DNA from: a virus
DNA: 25,180 bases
Reading direction: 5' to 3' (one strand)
Virus record (IMG/VR): IMGVR_UViG_3300047317_000619
Location: 1 to 25,180 of that record
Below are positions 1 through 6,897 of the stretch, piece after piece. Position numbers and translations under genes: made by a program. How positions within the stretch are numbered: position 1 is the stretch's first letter; each line of letters begins with the position of its first letter. A model generated the notes under the pieces. That model saw only the letters and a program-made list of their open reading frames with translations, made no database searches and was not told the origin of the DNA.

Positions 1-176
1 CCTCGAGCTACCGCGTCGGCCAGCAGCGGAATGTTGTCGTTTTCGCGCTTCTTGCCGAACGCCGTTTGCCGATAGACCTCGTTCTTGGCTTGGTCGCCAA
101 ACACCGCCTCGCCGAGATCCTTCAGCGAGTTGGCCAGCGACGAATTGTCCGCGTATGCGTTGATGATGCGAGGCAT
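1..176 (-). CDS. Unknown virion-region protein, N-terminal part (runs off left edge)
   Basis: An open frame begins with ATG at 176-174, just after the stop of the upstream gene, and stays open to the window edge, giving about 58 residues. The N-terminus reads MPRIINAYADNSS and continues with polar, charged sequence; there is no signal peptide or membrane segment. It follows two gp14-like internal virion genes, and in T7-type phages the next genes encode larger internal core proteins (gp15 and gp16 types), so a role in the ejected core is plausible from position only. The upstream ribosome-binding site is weak. Function is not recognisable from this fragment. Confidence 0.6.
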   Translation of the reverse strand, partial: MPRIINAYADNSSLANSLKDLGEAVFGDQAKNEVYRQTAFGKKRENDNIPLLADAVAR

Positions 177-179
177 GTG

Positions 180-872
180 TTACCCGAACGCTGGGAAGAG
201 TTGGCTGCCGACTTGCATGGTGCCCATGGCGCCACCGGAGCCCGCCCCGGCGCCGAAACCTTTTCCGGCTCCAGCAGCGCCGGCCGCCAAGCTCGATGCG
301 CCGCCGAGAATGGTGCTCCAGATCGAGGGCGGCTTGTAGGCGGCCGCGCCGGCGCTGTCCTGCAGCGATGACAAGATCGATTTCTGGCCGTTGGCGTAGT
401 TGTTCGTGACGCCGATGTTGCGGTCTGCGTCCGCAGTGTTGAGCGAATTCGTCAGCCAAGTGTCGCCGTAGCCGCCGAGGTTGGCGTTGTCCTTCGCGCG
501 CGCAACTGCGCCGTCGTGGACGGACAGCAACCGTTTCGCGATCTCGCCGCGCACCGCCGCGGGCGCGTCGGCGGTCAACGGCACGTCGTTCGCGTTGGCA
601 GTCGTCATGTTGCCGGTGACGGTGTTGCCGCGCGCGGTCTGCGCGTCGGACAGCTGCGTGGCCTGCGCGCCGGGCGCGTAGTGCGACAGGTTCTTGTTCT
701 GCTCGACGGCGTTCTGGTCGGCGAACCCCTGCTCGCGCTTCAACGTGTCCTGCAGCACGGCGTTGCGCGCGGCGGCTTCCGCCTTGGCGTTTTCCGCGGC
801 TTCGTTGTTGGAAAGGATCTTGCCGCCGATGCCGAGCCCGGCCGAAATGCCGAGGGTGACTGGATCACACAT
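180..872 (-). CDS. Internal virion protein, T7 gp14-like (second of two)
   Basis: A 230-aa protein starting MCDPVTLGISAGLG. A short hydrophobic, Gly/Ala-rich N-terminus is followed by an Ala/Asn/Gln-rich helical region, and the C-terminus has a flexible glycine-rich stretch (GAGKGFGAGAG). This layout is typical of podoviral internal virion proteins of the gp14 type, which are ejected and insert into the outer membrane to build the DNA channel. That role is family knowledge; here it rests on composition and position after the nozzle and GNAT-like genes. Its ATG overlaps the stop of the preceding gene (ATGA), so the two are probably translationally coupled. It could instead be a generic virion protein. 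Confidence 0.7.
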   Translation of the reverse strand: MCDPVTLGISAGLGIGGKILSNNEAAENAKAEAAARNAVLQDTLKREQGFADQNAVEQNKNLSHYAPGAQATQLSDAQTARGNTVTGNMTTANANDVPLTADAPAAVRGEIAKRLLSVHDGAVARAKDNANLGGYGDTWLTNSLNTADADRNIGVTNNYANGQKSILSSLQDSAGAAAYKPPSIWSTILGGASSLAAGAAGAGKGFGAGAGSGGAMGTMQVGSQLFPAFG

Positions 873-1498
873 CAGCCGAACACTCCGCTGCCGGTGCCGC
901 TCAACGGCGCGTTAAAATTTTGGTTGGGAAACAGCGAGCCGTTGTTGACCTTCTGCGCCGTTGCGAAGGGCTGCAGCGCACTGGCGAACACGCCACTCAT
1001 GGTTGGGACCGACTGCGGCGCCACGATCGTGCCGGCGGTCGCCTGCGCCTCAGATGCGGCGGCCAGGGGGTCGGCCGCATTGATGTTCTGGCTGTAAAGG
1101 CCGGTCTTGGCGTTGTTGATCGTCGACTTCAGCTGGTTCGTCGCATCGACCGCATTGCTGCCAATCTGCGCCTGCGCGTCCTGATTGGTCTTATCGAGCT
1201 GCGAGATCGCGTTCGCGCCGCCGGTGCTCTCCAGCGTGTCGCGGCCGGCAAGCGCAGCCACCAACTTGTCCTTGGCGATACCGTATTGATCGGCCAGTCC
1301 GCCGTTCTGCGCCGTGGTGTAGGTCTTGGTGTAATTGTCGAAATAGGGCTGGTCGAACTGCGAAAACGCGGAATCGATGCTGGATTTACCCTTGGCAATC
1401 GCCGCCTGCCGCTTGTCCTCCTGCGCTTGGGTCGCCTGCTGCTGTTGCGCGGCGAGTTCCTGCGCTGAAGGCCCGCTGCTCCCGAAAAGATCACACAT
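872..1498 (-). CDS. Internal virion protein, gp14-like or related (first of two)
   Basis: A 208-aa protein beginning MCDLFGSSGPSAQ, rich in Gln, Ala, Asn and Ser and without predicted membrane segments apart from small patches. It shares only the MCD opening and general low-complexity helical character with the next gene, so a distant relationship is possible but not shown. Its stop overlaps the next start (ATGA). Upstream there is only a weak purine stretch as ribosome-binding site, and 191 bases separate it from the preceding minus-strand gene; that gap holds a terminator and an opposing promoter-like element. Probably a minor virion or ejection protein. Confidence 0.65.
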   Translation of the reverse strand: MCDLFGSSGPSAQELAAQQQQATQAQEDKRQAAIAKGKSSIDSAFSQFDQPYFDNYTKTYTTAQNGGLADQYGIAKDKLVAALAGRDTLESTGGANAISQLDKTNQDAQAQIGSNAVDATNQLKSTINNAKTGLYSQNINAADPLAAASEAQATAGTIVAPQSVPTMSGVFASALQPFATAQKVNNGSLFPNQNFNAPLSGTGSGVFG

Positions 1499-1580
1499 TC
1501 GCGACTGCTGCTCGTAGAAATGAGCCGGAATCGCGAGGTCCGGTTATCCGCGGGAAGTCTCAGAATAGCGCAGATGCCCG

Positions 1581-1606
1581 TTGACAGCAACGTCGAAAAC
1601 TGAGAG
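1581..1606 (+). promoter_or_regulatory. Phage promoter-like element H (plus-strand facing)
   Basis: TTGACA at 1581-1586, then the core CGTCGAAAACTGAGAG at 1591-1606. This fits the consensus YGTNGNRAACTGAGAG seen at seven other sites, all of which face the minus strand. TTGAC-to-AACTGAGAG spacing is 12 bases, the same as in copies A, B and G. It is the only copy pointing rightwards and is followed within 115 bases by an intrinsic terminator. The promoter function is inferred. Confidence 0.6.
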
Positions 1607-1608
1607 AA

Positions 1609-1680
1609 ATGGGCATTGAAAGTGAGTCTGAGGACAAACTGTCCCGTGCACAGGAGGGCGTCATGAGCCCCGGCGACTAA
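1609..1680 (+). CDS. Possible 23-aa acidic peptide
   Basis: The ORF starts with ATG three bases after element H and reads MGIESESEDKLSRAQEG followed by VMSPGD and TAA; the terminator stem begins 14 bases later. It is the only sense ORF in this transcription unit and faces opposite to the neighbouring virion genes. Translation from the first ATG would need a nearly leaderless mRNA, because there is no Shine-Dalgarno sequence before it. The good ribosome-binding site inside the ORF (AGGAGGG) would instead start a five-residue peptide, MSPGD, in the same frame. No homology is recognised and it could be non-coding. Confidence 0.3.
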   Translation: MGIESESEDKLSRAQEGVMSPGD

Positions 1681-1689
1681 ATCCGCCCG

Positions 1690-2187
1690 TCAAACCCCGG
1701 CTTCGCCGGGGTTTTTCGTTATGGAAGCCATGCCGGCTTTCGACAGGGTGAAAAGCCGAAAATCCTCACGATTGCGGCCGTACTGGTGCAAAAACGCCTC
1801 TTGGCGGGCGCCGAACGCTTCGATCCAGCGGTGCGTACCATACGGCCCGTCCATCGAGCAGACCTGCAACCGGTGGATCCCGGTCGAGAGCAGGATCGGA
1901 AATAACGTCCGGCGGATGAACCTGGTAGTGGCCAGCGCGACGTGCCGGAACTCGTCGGTGGCGAAGAAGATCGTCGAAGCGACGCCGGGGTGCGGAAACA
2001 CGACGCCGATCACGGCGATCGGTGTGCCCTTCCAGACGGTCACGGCGAGGTGCGGAAGGGCCAGGAAGTTGACTGCGGCCGCTACCGGGTCGTCGCCGTG
2101 GGACAGCGCCAGCCGCTCGGCGCGGTCGTGGGGCCGCATCCTGTCGGCAACGTAACGAACATCCTCGAGCGTCGCGATTTTAAGCAT
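1690..2187 (-). CDS. GNAT-like virion protein, T7 gp13-type internal protein
   Basis: 165 aa from the ATG at 2187-2185, reading MLKIATLEDVRYVADRM. The start was chosen because it lies eight bases inside the 3' end of the preceding gene; a longer frame upstream is only the overlap with that gene. The pattern of an N-terminal helix (VRYVADRMRPHDRAE), a central strand (PIAVIGVVFP) and a later helix with an arginine pair (ATTRFIRR) resembles the degenerate acetyltransferase fold of phage proteins related to T7 gp13. That protein is needed for virion morphogenesis, and enzymatic activity is usually unproven. The last codons lie within a strong GC-rich hairpin that acts as a terminator in the opposite direction. 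Confidence 0.65.
   Translation of the reverse strand: MLKIATLEDVRYVADRMRPHDRAERLALSHGDDPVAAAVNFLALPHLAVTVWKGTPIAVIGVVFPHPGVASTIFFATDEFRHVALATTRFIRRTLFPILLSTGIHRLQVCSMDGPYGTHRWIEAFGARQEAFLHQYGRNREDFRLFTLSKAGMASITKNPGEAGV
1695..1716 (+). terminator. Intrinsic terminator (strong on plus strand)
   Basis: A 7-bp stem CCCCGGC/GCCGGGG at 1695-1701 and 1705-1711 with loop TTC, followed by TTTTT at 1712-1716. On the minus strand the same hairpin is followed only by TTT, so it would be weaker there; it also overlaps the last codons and the stop of the GNAT-like gene. It is positioned to end the short transcript from element H. Confidence 0.85.
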
Positions 2188-4240
2188 TCGGCTCCGCACC
2201 GTCGTGGTGGATGGTGACGTTTGAAATGGTCGCCGGCCCCGCCGCCACACAACGCAGCCGCAGCGCGATATGGGTGAATCGGCCAGGGGTGGCGATATCC
2301 GCGTCGCCGTAGGTGATGCCGTCGAGAATGCCGCCGCGGATCGTCACGTTTTCGTTGTTCGGGTCGGTCAGGGTGTCCACGATCCATTCGCCGCTCGATG
2401 CGATGTCGATGCCCTCGCAAATCTGCGCTTTCGGCGGCGTTCCGGCCGCGAACGGCAACGCGACATCTGCCGGCAGCTCTCCGGCCAGGGGGTAGTCCTG
2501 CCCGGTCGCACCACCGTAGAGATACACGGTGTCGCCGGCGCGCACGTAGAGCTGATTGTACGCGCGCGCGAAGTCGCTGACCGAGAACCCTGGCTCGAAA
2601 TAGGTCCACGCGCTGATCTCGCTGCCGGGAAAGAACGACAGCACATAAATCCGGTTGTCGAGCGCCAACCAGAGGCGGCCGTCGCGTGGCTCGATGATGG
2701 CGACCGCGCGGCGCACCACTGCGTTGGGAGTGGCGTCGATGTGCGCGCGGACGAAGCTGTCGATGGCCACGCCGATGTCGTTGACATTGGCGGTCGTCAG
2801 GGCGTCTCGCGCGCGTAGCGAACGGATGCCGGTCTCGTCGAGAAAGATCAGATCTTCGGCGCCGTAAGTGCAGATGGCGCGCGCGGCCAGCGCACCCACG
2901 CCGTCGATGGCTTGCGCGATCGAAAACGTCGTTGCATCAGTGCTGAGATTGTAGATGCGGCAGTTGCGGCGGGAGAAGATCGCGCCGAAGTTCAAGTAGA
3001 CGCCGCCGCCGACAAGCGGCTCGCTGCCTTCCGCTTCGTTGGAGATATTGAGGAAGCCGGAGCCGGTCGCAGCCGTCGCGTCGTTCCAATTGTTGAACGT
3101 GTTGAGCTTGGAGTATTCCCACAGCGATCCGGCCGTTGACCAGACGCGGCGCAAGAACACCATGAGCGAATAGCCGGTTGCGGCCGCCTGCCCGGTTGCC
3201 GCGAATGACGAGCCATTGATGGACAGGGTGTAAACGTCCGTCGCCTGAAACGTGCCGACAAATGTCGCCGTCACGATTTGCGCGACCGCGGTTGTCGCAT
3301 TGACGCCGCCGGACATCGTGGGCGTAGCCAGGATGACATCGCCGATGACGACAGCGGCCAGGACATACTCGTTCGCGGTCGCACCGAGGCCGGGAGGCGC
3401 CGATAGCGTGACAGCTGCGTCCTCGGCAACCGCCGAATAGCCGGATGTTGCAGTCTTGTTGTTGATCTGCTGCGCGATCGCAGCGGCCATGCTAACGGCG
3501 TCACCGGTCCACGACACGGGAGCGTTCATCGTCGAGGCGCCGTTGGCGCTGATGTCCGTCACCTGGCCAGTAGAGCCGGATAGGACCGAGATGACAGACG
3601 TTGCGCGCGTTTCGGGGGCGGCCGACACGTTGCTTTGGACATTGGTGAGAACGATGTCCTGGTCGTTGACCCCGCCGACGTCGACCGTCGATTTCGACAC
3701 CGTGAAGGGCACGCCGGGAACGCGTGCGGTCAACGTGATAATGTTGCCGTTGGCCTGCGCGTTAACGGCGGTGCCGGAATTGGCGAGATCGGCAAGGTAG
3801 GCGGCGAGCACAGCCGTCGAGGCGGCACTGGTCGCCAGCGCGTCCCAATCGGTCACGCGAGTGCCGTTGAGGAAGTGATAGACGTTTCCGTCGCCGTACT
3901 GCGCGATAACGTAAATCTGCCCGTTCGGCGTCTTCACGTCGAGCACGCCGACCATGGGCGCTCCGGTGGGGGCGGCCAGCTGCTGGTATTGAATGCCGTT
4001 GGGCACAGGAACGCCCGCGGCTGAGCCGAAGGTGTAGACCTGCCCCTTCACAGCGACCAAGCCGAATGTCTTGCCGGTTGGAAGTGCGAAAACCGGAGTG
4101 AAGCGCTTCGGGCGTTCGATGTCGCCGCCGCGGCTGATCTGGACGTTCTTGGCGTCCCACAGAGTGCCGGGCACGCCGGAGACGCGGGGCCGCCGTCGGT
4201 CCATGCCGAACTTGAAGTCGCTGATGGTGATTGCGCCCAT
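2180..4240 (-). CDS. Large tail protein, nozzle / tubular protein B-like
   Basis: 686 aa from the ATG at 4240-4238 (MGAITISDFKFGMD). This start overlaps the upstream stop (ATGA) and is preferred over a 45-residue extension that only reads through the neighbour. The N-terminal pattern SGVPGTLWDAKNVQISRGG with a following ERPKRF is characteristic of podoviral nozzle proteins, which open with an entry strand before a beta-propeller. Later segments such as DGRLWLALDNRIYVLSF and FFPGSEISAWTYFEPG look like propeller blades. In T7 the equivalent gp12 forms the tail tip that seals the DNA channel. An alternative is a P22 gp10-like stabilisation protein. The gene follows the adaptor and the 160-aa tail-region gene, as expected. 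Confidence 0.7.
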   Translation of the reverse strand: MGAITISDFKFGMDRRRPRVSGVPGTLWDAKNVQISRGGDIERPKRFTPVFALPTGKTFGLVAVKGQVYTFGSAAGVPVPNGIQYQQLAAPTGAPMVGVLDVKTPNGQIYVIAQYGDGNVYHFLNGTRVTDWDALATSAASTAVLAAYLADLANSGTAVNAQANGNIITLTARVPGVPFTVSKSTVDVGGVNDQDIVLTNVQSNVSAAPETRATSVISVLSGSTGQVTDISANGASTMNAPVSWTGDAVSMAAAIAQQINNKTATSGYSAVAEDAAVTLSAPPGLGATANEYVLAAVVIGDVILATPTMSGGVNATTAVAQIVTATFVGTFQATDVYTLSINGSSFAATGQAAATGYSLMVFLRRVWSTAGSLWEYSKLNTFNNWNDATAATGSGFLNISNEAEGSEPLVGGGVYLNFGAIFSRRNCRIYNLSTDATTFSIAQAIDGVGALAARAICTYGAEDLIFLDETGIRSLRARDALTTANVNDIGVAIDSFVRAHIDATPNAVVRRAVAIIEPRDGRLWLALDNRIYVLSFFPGSEISAWTYFEPGFSVSDFARAYNQLYVRAGDTVYLYGGATGQDYPLAGELPADVALPFAAGTPPKAQICEGIDIASSGEWIVDTLTDPNNENVTIRGGILDGITYGDADIATPGRFTHIALRLRCVAAGPATISNVTIHHDGAEPNA

Positions 4241-4722
4241 CAGCGGAGCCCGCTGAATATGGTGTCGGCCAAGGTGGGCTGTTGCTGCTGTTTTCGATCG
4301 TCGAACATGACGCGGCCGCTCGGTGCCGCGAGCTTGTCGTCCGGCGTCCATTGTGGCGCCATCGGCGTCGCCCACTGGCTCTCGTTCGAGAAAGTCTCGT
4401 GTGCAGGCGTTTTCCAGTAATCCGGGTAATGAGGCTTGTTATCGTTCGGGTCGACCTTGGTGCCCAAAGGCTCCATATCCGACGGGATCGCACCTTGGCT
4501 CCGGAGCAGATTCCACGCCCCAGGAGACTGCGCCGTTCTGTAATAGCCGCGCATGTCGTAGTCTTGCATGCCTTTCGCGTCAGGCTGCGTCGGGACATGA
4601 TTCTGCTGCACCCAGTCGCGGTACGAAAATTCATCCATCTGCGGCAACTGCGTGTCGAAGCCGGACGCACCCGGCTTTGTGTACGCGGCATTCCGAGCAA
4701 GCATTTCAGCGACGCCGGCCAT
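4240..4722 (-). CDS. Conserved podovirus tail-region protein, unknown function
   Basis: 160 aa, hydrophilic and rich in aromatic residues, Gln and Asp. The central pattern QDYDMRGYYR, then PHYPDYWKTPAHETFSNES near residues 97-115, is of a type I know from small proteins found next to tail adaptor and tubular genes in podoviruses. A glutamine run (QQQQ) lies near the C-terminus. It is sandwiched between the adaptor (ATG adjacent to the previous stop) and the nozzle-like gene (ATGA overlap), so it is almost certainly co-expressed with them. A minor tail or assembly role is likely, but the molecular function is unknown. Confidence 0.7.
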   Translation of the reverse strand: MAGVAEMLARNAAYTKPGASGFDTQLPQMDEFSYRDWVQQNHVPTQPDAKGMQDYDMRGYYRTAQSPGAWNLLRSQGAIPSDMEPLGTKVDPNDNKPHYPDYWKTPAHETFSNESQWATPMAPQWTPDDKLAAPSGRVMFDDRKQQQQPTLADTIFSGLR

Positions 4723-5451
4723 TTAGGTGCTCCGCGCGTGCACAACGATCGGGAACCGAGCGTCCTTCTCCCCCTCGCCCATGCCGAGGCGATAGGTTTT
4801 CGATGCGGCCTTGCTACGCCCCTTGACGCGCGACAGGCGCGCCTTTGCCATCGCCGCGACGCCGGGCGCCGACTGGCTACCCTGGCGTGCCAGGATCTCA
4901 GCCGCCGCGAACAGCACGATCAGCTGGTCGTCGAGGTCGCAGACATCGCTGTCCTGGATGAGCGGCCGCAACTTGCGAACACCCTTGAACTGGATCGTCA
5001 TGGTGTTCGAAACCGGGATCGGCCAAACCTCGAACTGCTCTTTGGCGCCGGTCCAGCGAACATCCCACGCCAGTGCGGGCTCTTGCCGCACGCCAGCGTC
5101 GGAGTTGTAGATCGCGTATTCCTTGAAGCCGATGCCGCGTTGGATTGGGCGCGGGAAATTCGAATACCAGATGACGACGCCTGGCCCTACCGTGCTGTCG
5201 TTGTCGTCGATGCGATCGACGTTCAGGCCCTCGGGAAAATCGTAGTAGCGCTCGCCAGCATTCAGCGTCTTGGCCGGAAACACCTGGCGCAGGAACGGCC
5301 AGTCGTATTCGTCGTACAGGACTTCCTGCGTGCGCGAGAGCTTGTTCTTGAGCGACGGCAGATCGTCGTTGCCCACGGCGACGGATGTCGCGCGATTACA
5401 CTCCTCGCGCAACATCTCGACGAGCTTCAGGAGCTGTGTGCCGCGGGCCAT
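4723..5451 (-). CDS. Head-to-tail adaptor, tubular protein A-like
   Basis: 242 aa starting MARGTQLLKLVEMLREE. The N-terminal helical part with KNKLSRTQEVLYDEYDWPFL (about residues 35-54) matches the signature of podoviral adaptors that attach the tail to the portal ring (T7 gp11-like proteins and relatives). A beta-rich central region (VRWTGAKEQFEVWPIP) and a C-terminal helix (DDQLIVLFAAAEILARQG) complete the usual layout, and the length is normal for the family. It lies between capsid genes and tail genes as expected. Its ATG lies five bases after the preceding stop, with only a weak Shine-Dalgarno sequence, so coupling is likely. Confidence 0.78.
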   Translation of the reverse strand: MARGTQLLKLVEMLREECNRATSVAVGNDDLPSLKNKLSRTQEVLYDEYDWPFLRQVFPAKTLNAGERYYDFPEGLNVDRIDDNDSTVGPGVVIWYSNFPRPIQRGIGFKEYAIYNSDAGVRQEPALAWDVRWTGAKEQFEVWPIPVSNTMTIQFKGVRKLRPLIQDSDVCDLDDQLIVLFAAAEILARQGSQSAPGVAAMAKARLSRVKGRSKAASKTYRLGMGEGEKDARFPIVVHARST

Positions 5452-5456
5452 TCCGA

Positions 5457-5894
5457 TTAAACGGCCGCTTCAGTCGCGGCGCGCGCACGGCGCGATTCAC
5501 GCAACGACGTAGCCCTGACGGGCTCCTCGACCGGCGTGATGACTTCTTCCACTTCGTCCTCGCCGGGATTGTATTCGACGGTCTCGACGACTTCGGGCGC
5601 TACATAGACCTGCGGCAGCGGCACGCCGGCGACGCCGAAAATGCCCGTGATGATCTTGGTGCCGCGGTCCTCGGTCAGCTCGCCCTTGGTGTAGAGTTCG
5701 GCCAGCCGAGCGCGCTCCTTCATGTCGGAGCGATTGACGGTGCCGGTCTTCACGATGTCCACCACCGGCGGGTGCTTCCCCTGGCCGTTGTGGATCACCG
5801 ACAGCACATGAATTTCAGCGGCCGTCACGTTGTGCTTGATGACTTCGTTGTCGAGACTGCCGTCGAGACGGATTTTGCAGCTGTAGAGATCCAT
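5457..5894 (-). CDS. Hypothetical protein between capsid and adaptor genes
   Basis: 145 aa, starting MDLYSCKIRLDGSLDNEV after a good ribosome-binding site (GAGGG). The first about 95 residues look like a small folded domain with alternating strands and helices (VTAAEIHVLSVIHNG, then RSDMKERARLAELYTKGEL). An acidic linker (EVVETVEYNPGEDEVEEV) and a basic Arg/Ala tail follow. Position suggests a head-completion or capsid-associated role, and similar small proteins occupy this slot in other podoviruses. I do not recognise a specific family. Confidence 0.7.
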   Translation of the reverse strand: MDLYSCKIRLDGSLDNEVIKHNVTAAEIHVLSVIHNGQGKHPPVVDIVKTGTVNRSDMKERARLAELYTKGELTEDRGTKIITGIFGVAGVPLPQVYVAPEVVETVEYNPGEDEVEEVITPVEEPVRATSLRESRRARAATEAAV

Positions 5895-5911
5895 GTGCCC
5901 TCAGAAGTTGT

Positions 5912-5938
5912 GAGAGCGGGTCTTGATGACCCGCTCTC
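5912..5938. other. Perfect 11-bp inverted repeat between capsid-region genes
   Basis: GAGAGCGGGTC (5912-5922), loop TTGAT, GACCCGCTCTC (5928-5938). On the plus strand it is followed by GGTTTT. On the minus strand, the coding direction, it is followed by ACAACTTCTG with no T tract. It sits between the stop of the 311-aa capsid-region gene and the ribosome-binding site of the 145-aa gene. It may be a weak terminator, an RNA-stabilising 3' hairpin or a processing site that tunes expression of capsid proteins relative to later genes. Confidence 0.7.
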
Positions 5939-5947
5939 GGTTTTAGA

Positions 5948-6883
5948 TTACGACGTGAATTGCGGGACGCCGCGGAAGGAGACGTCGGAGCCGAAGACCA
6001 CGACCTCGTAAACCTTGGCGCCGTCGGGAGCCGAGTTCGGGTTCCACGTGCCACGGACGTCGCCCGTGGTGGCTGTGGCTTTGGTCAGATCACCGCCGAA
6101 GAAAGCGCCCGCCGTGGCAACCGCGCCATCCTGAATCTCCTTCATGATGTAGCCGATGCCCGCCGAGGTGCCGCCGGGAAGGAAGAACGGCAGACCAAGG
6201 ACGCCGTTGGTGGTGCCGATCGACAAGTTGCCGGCCAGTGCGATGTTGTTCTGGTCCGCGATGACGGTCTTGAACGCCTTCTTGCCGTTGACGGGGGTGG
6301 TGCCGTTCAGCGTGAAGGTCTCCGACATGGCCGCACCGTATTCGTCGATACCGAAGACGATGACGGTCTGCGTGGTGTCCGTGGTCGAGGACTTGACCGT
6401 CAAGCCGCGCGGCACGTCGAGGACGACCGGAGTGGCATAGGTAGTCTTGACCGTACCGGCGCGAGCCGAAGCGTTGACGACCGCGGTGGCCGAAGCCGCC
6501 GCAACCGCGCCGAAGATCACCCGCTGCAGACGTGCGTTGACCGCGCGGACGTTGCCAAGGATATCCTTGGTGGTGTCGCCGGTGATCGAGCCGCCGACGG
6601 TGAGGTAGTTGTTCTCGCCGGCCTGTTCGAGCTGCAGTTCGACCAACGTACCAGCCGGGATCGACGTGGTGCCGTTGTAGGTGACGGTCGCCGTCGAACC
6701 GGAATACGCGATCGTGAAGTCGTTCGGGAAGTTGAACTGAGCCTGGAGACCACGCGCATAAAGCACGTGGGCGCCTTCCAGTTTCACCTGGCCGAGCGTC
6801 GAGGAGTTCGCAAGCGCGAACGCGATGGTGCCGCCAGTCGCAACTGCGGCGGACGGGGTGGCGTTGACAATGACGAAAGACAT
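5948..6883 (-). CDS. Capsid decoration or accessory head protein (probable)
   Basis: 311 aa, starting MSFVIVNATPSAAVATGG with a strong Shine-Dalgarno sequence AAGGAG nine bases upstream. The sequence is almost entirely beta-rich, with many Thr, Val, Gly and Ala, no catalytic motifs and no membrane segments. Repeated short strand patterns (VTYNGTTSIPAG, LNGTTPVNGKK) suggest an immunoglobulin-like or jelly-roll head protein. It lies directly after the major capsid gene, with a 14-base gap, and its own strong ribosome-binding site suggests high expression. Decoration protein is the best guess; an alternative is a second capsid-related structural protein. Confidence 0.65.
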   Translation of the reverse strand: MSFVIVNATPSAAVATGGTIAFALANSSTLGQVKLEGAHVLYARGLQAQFNFPNDFTIAYSGSTATVTYNGTTSIPAGTLVELQLEQAGENNYLTVGGSITGDTTKDILGNVRAVNARLQRVIFGAVAAASATAVVNASARAGTVKTTYATPVVLDVPRGLTVKSSTTDTTQTVIVFGIDEYGAAMSETFTLNGTTPVNGKKAFKTVIADQNNIALAGNLSIGTTNGVLGLPFFLPGGTSAGIGYIMKEIQDGAVATAGAFFGGDLTKATATTGDVRGTWNPNSAPDGAKVYEVVVFGSDVSFRGVPQFTS

Positions 6884-6897
6884 GTGCGTGTTCTCCT

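Larger units (their letters stand above)
1603..1716 (+). ncRNA. Predicted short transcript between element H and terminator
   Basis: If transcription starts near the GAGAGAA of element H, the RNA would be about 110 nt and would end at the strong terminator. Within it are a 5-bp hairpin GGACA-AAC-TGTCC (1632-1644), a possible GGGCG/CGCCC pairing (1656-1660 with 1684-1688) and the terminator stem. A strong Shine-Dalgarno sequence (AGGAGGG, 1652-1658) lies just upstream of an internal ATG at 1663. The transcript is antisense to the last codons of the GNAT-like gene. It may be a small RNA, a peptide mRNA or both; start site and existence are inferred. Confidence 0.35.

Noticed and set aside
4240-4375. 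Longer N-terminus for the nozzle-like tail gene (45 extra residues)
   Set aside because: The extension overlaps the 160-aa gene entirely in another frame, is Arg/His-rich like antisense sequence, and the internal ATG has an ATGA overlap typical of this genome.
3762-4745. A 327-codon minus-strand ORF across several tail genes
   Set aside because: Arg/Ser-rich shadow in a second frame of well-supported genes, a common artefact in G+C-rich DNA.
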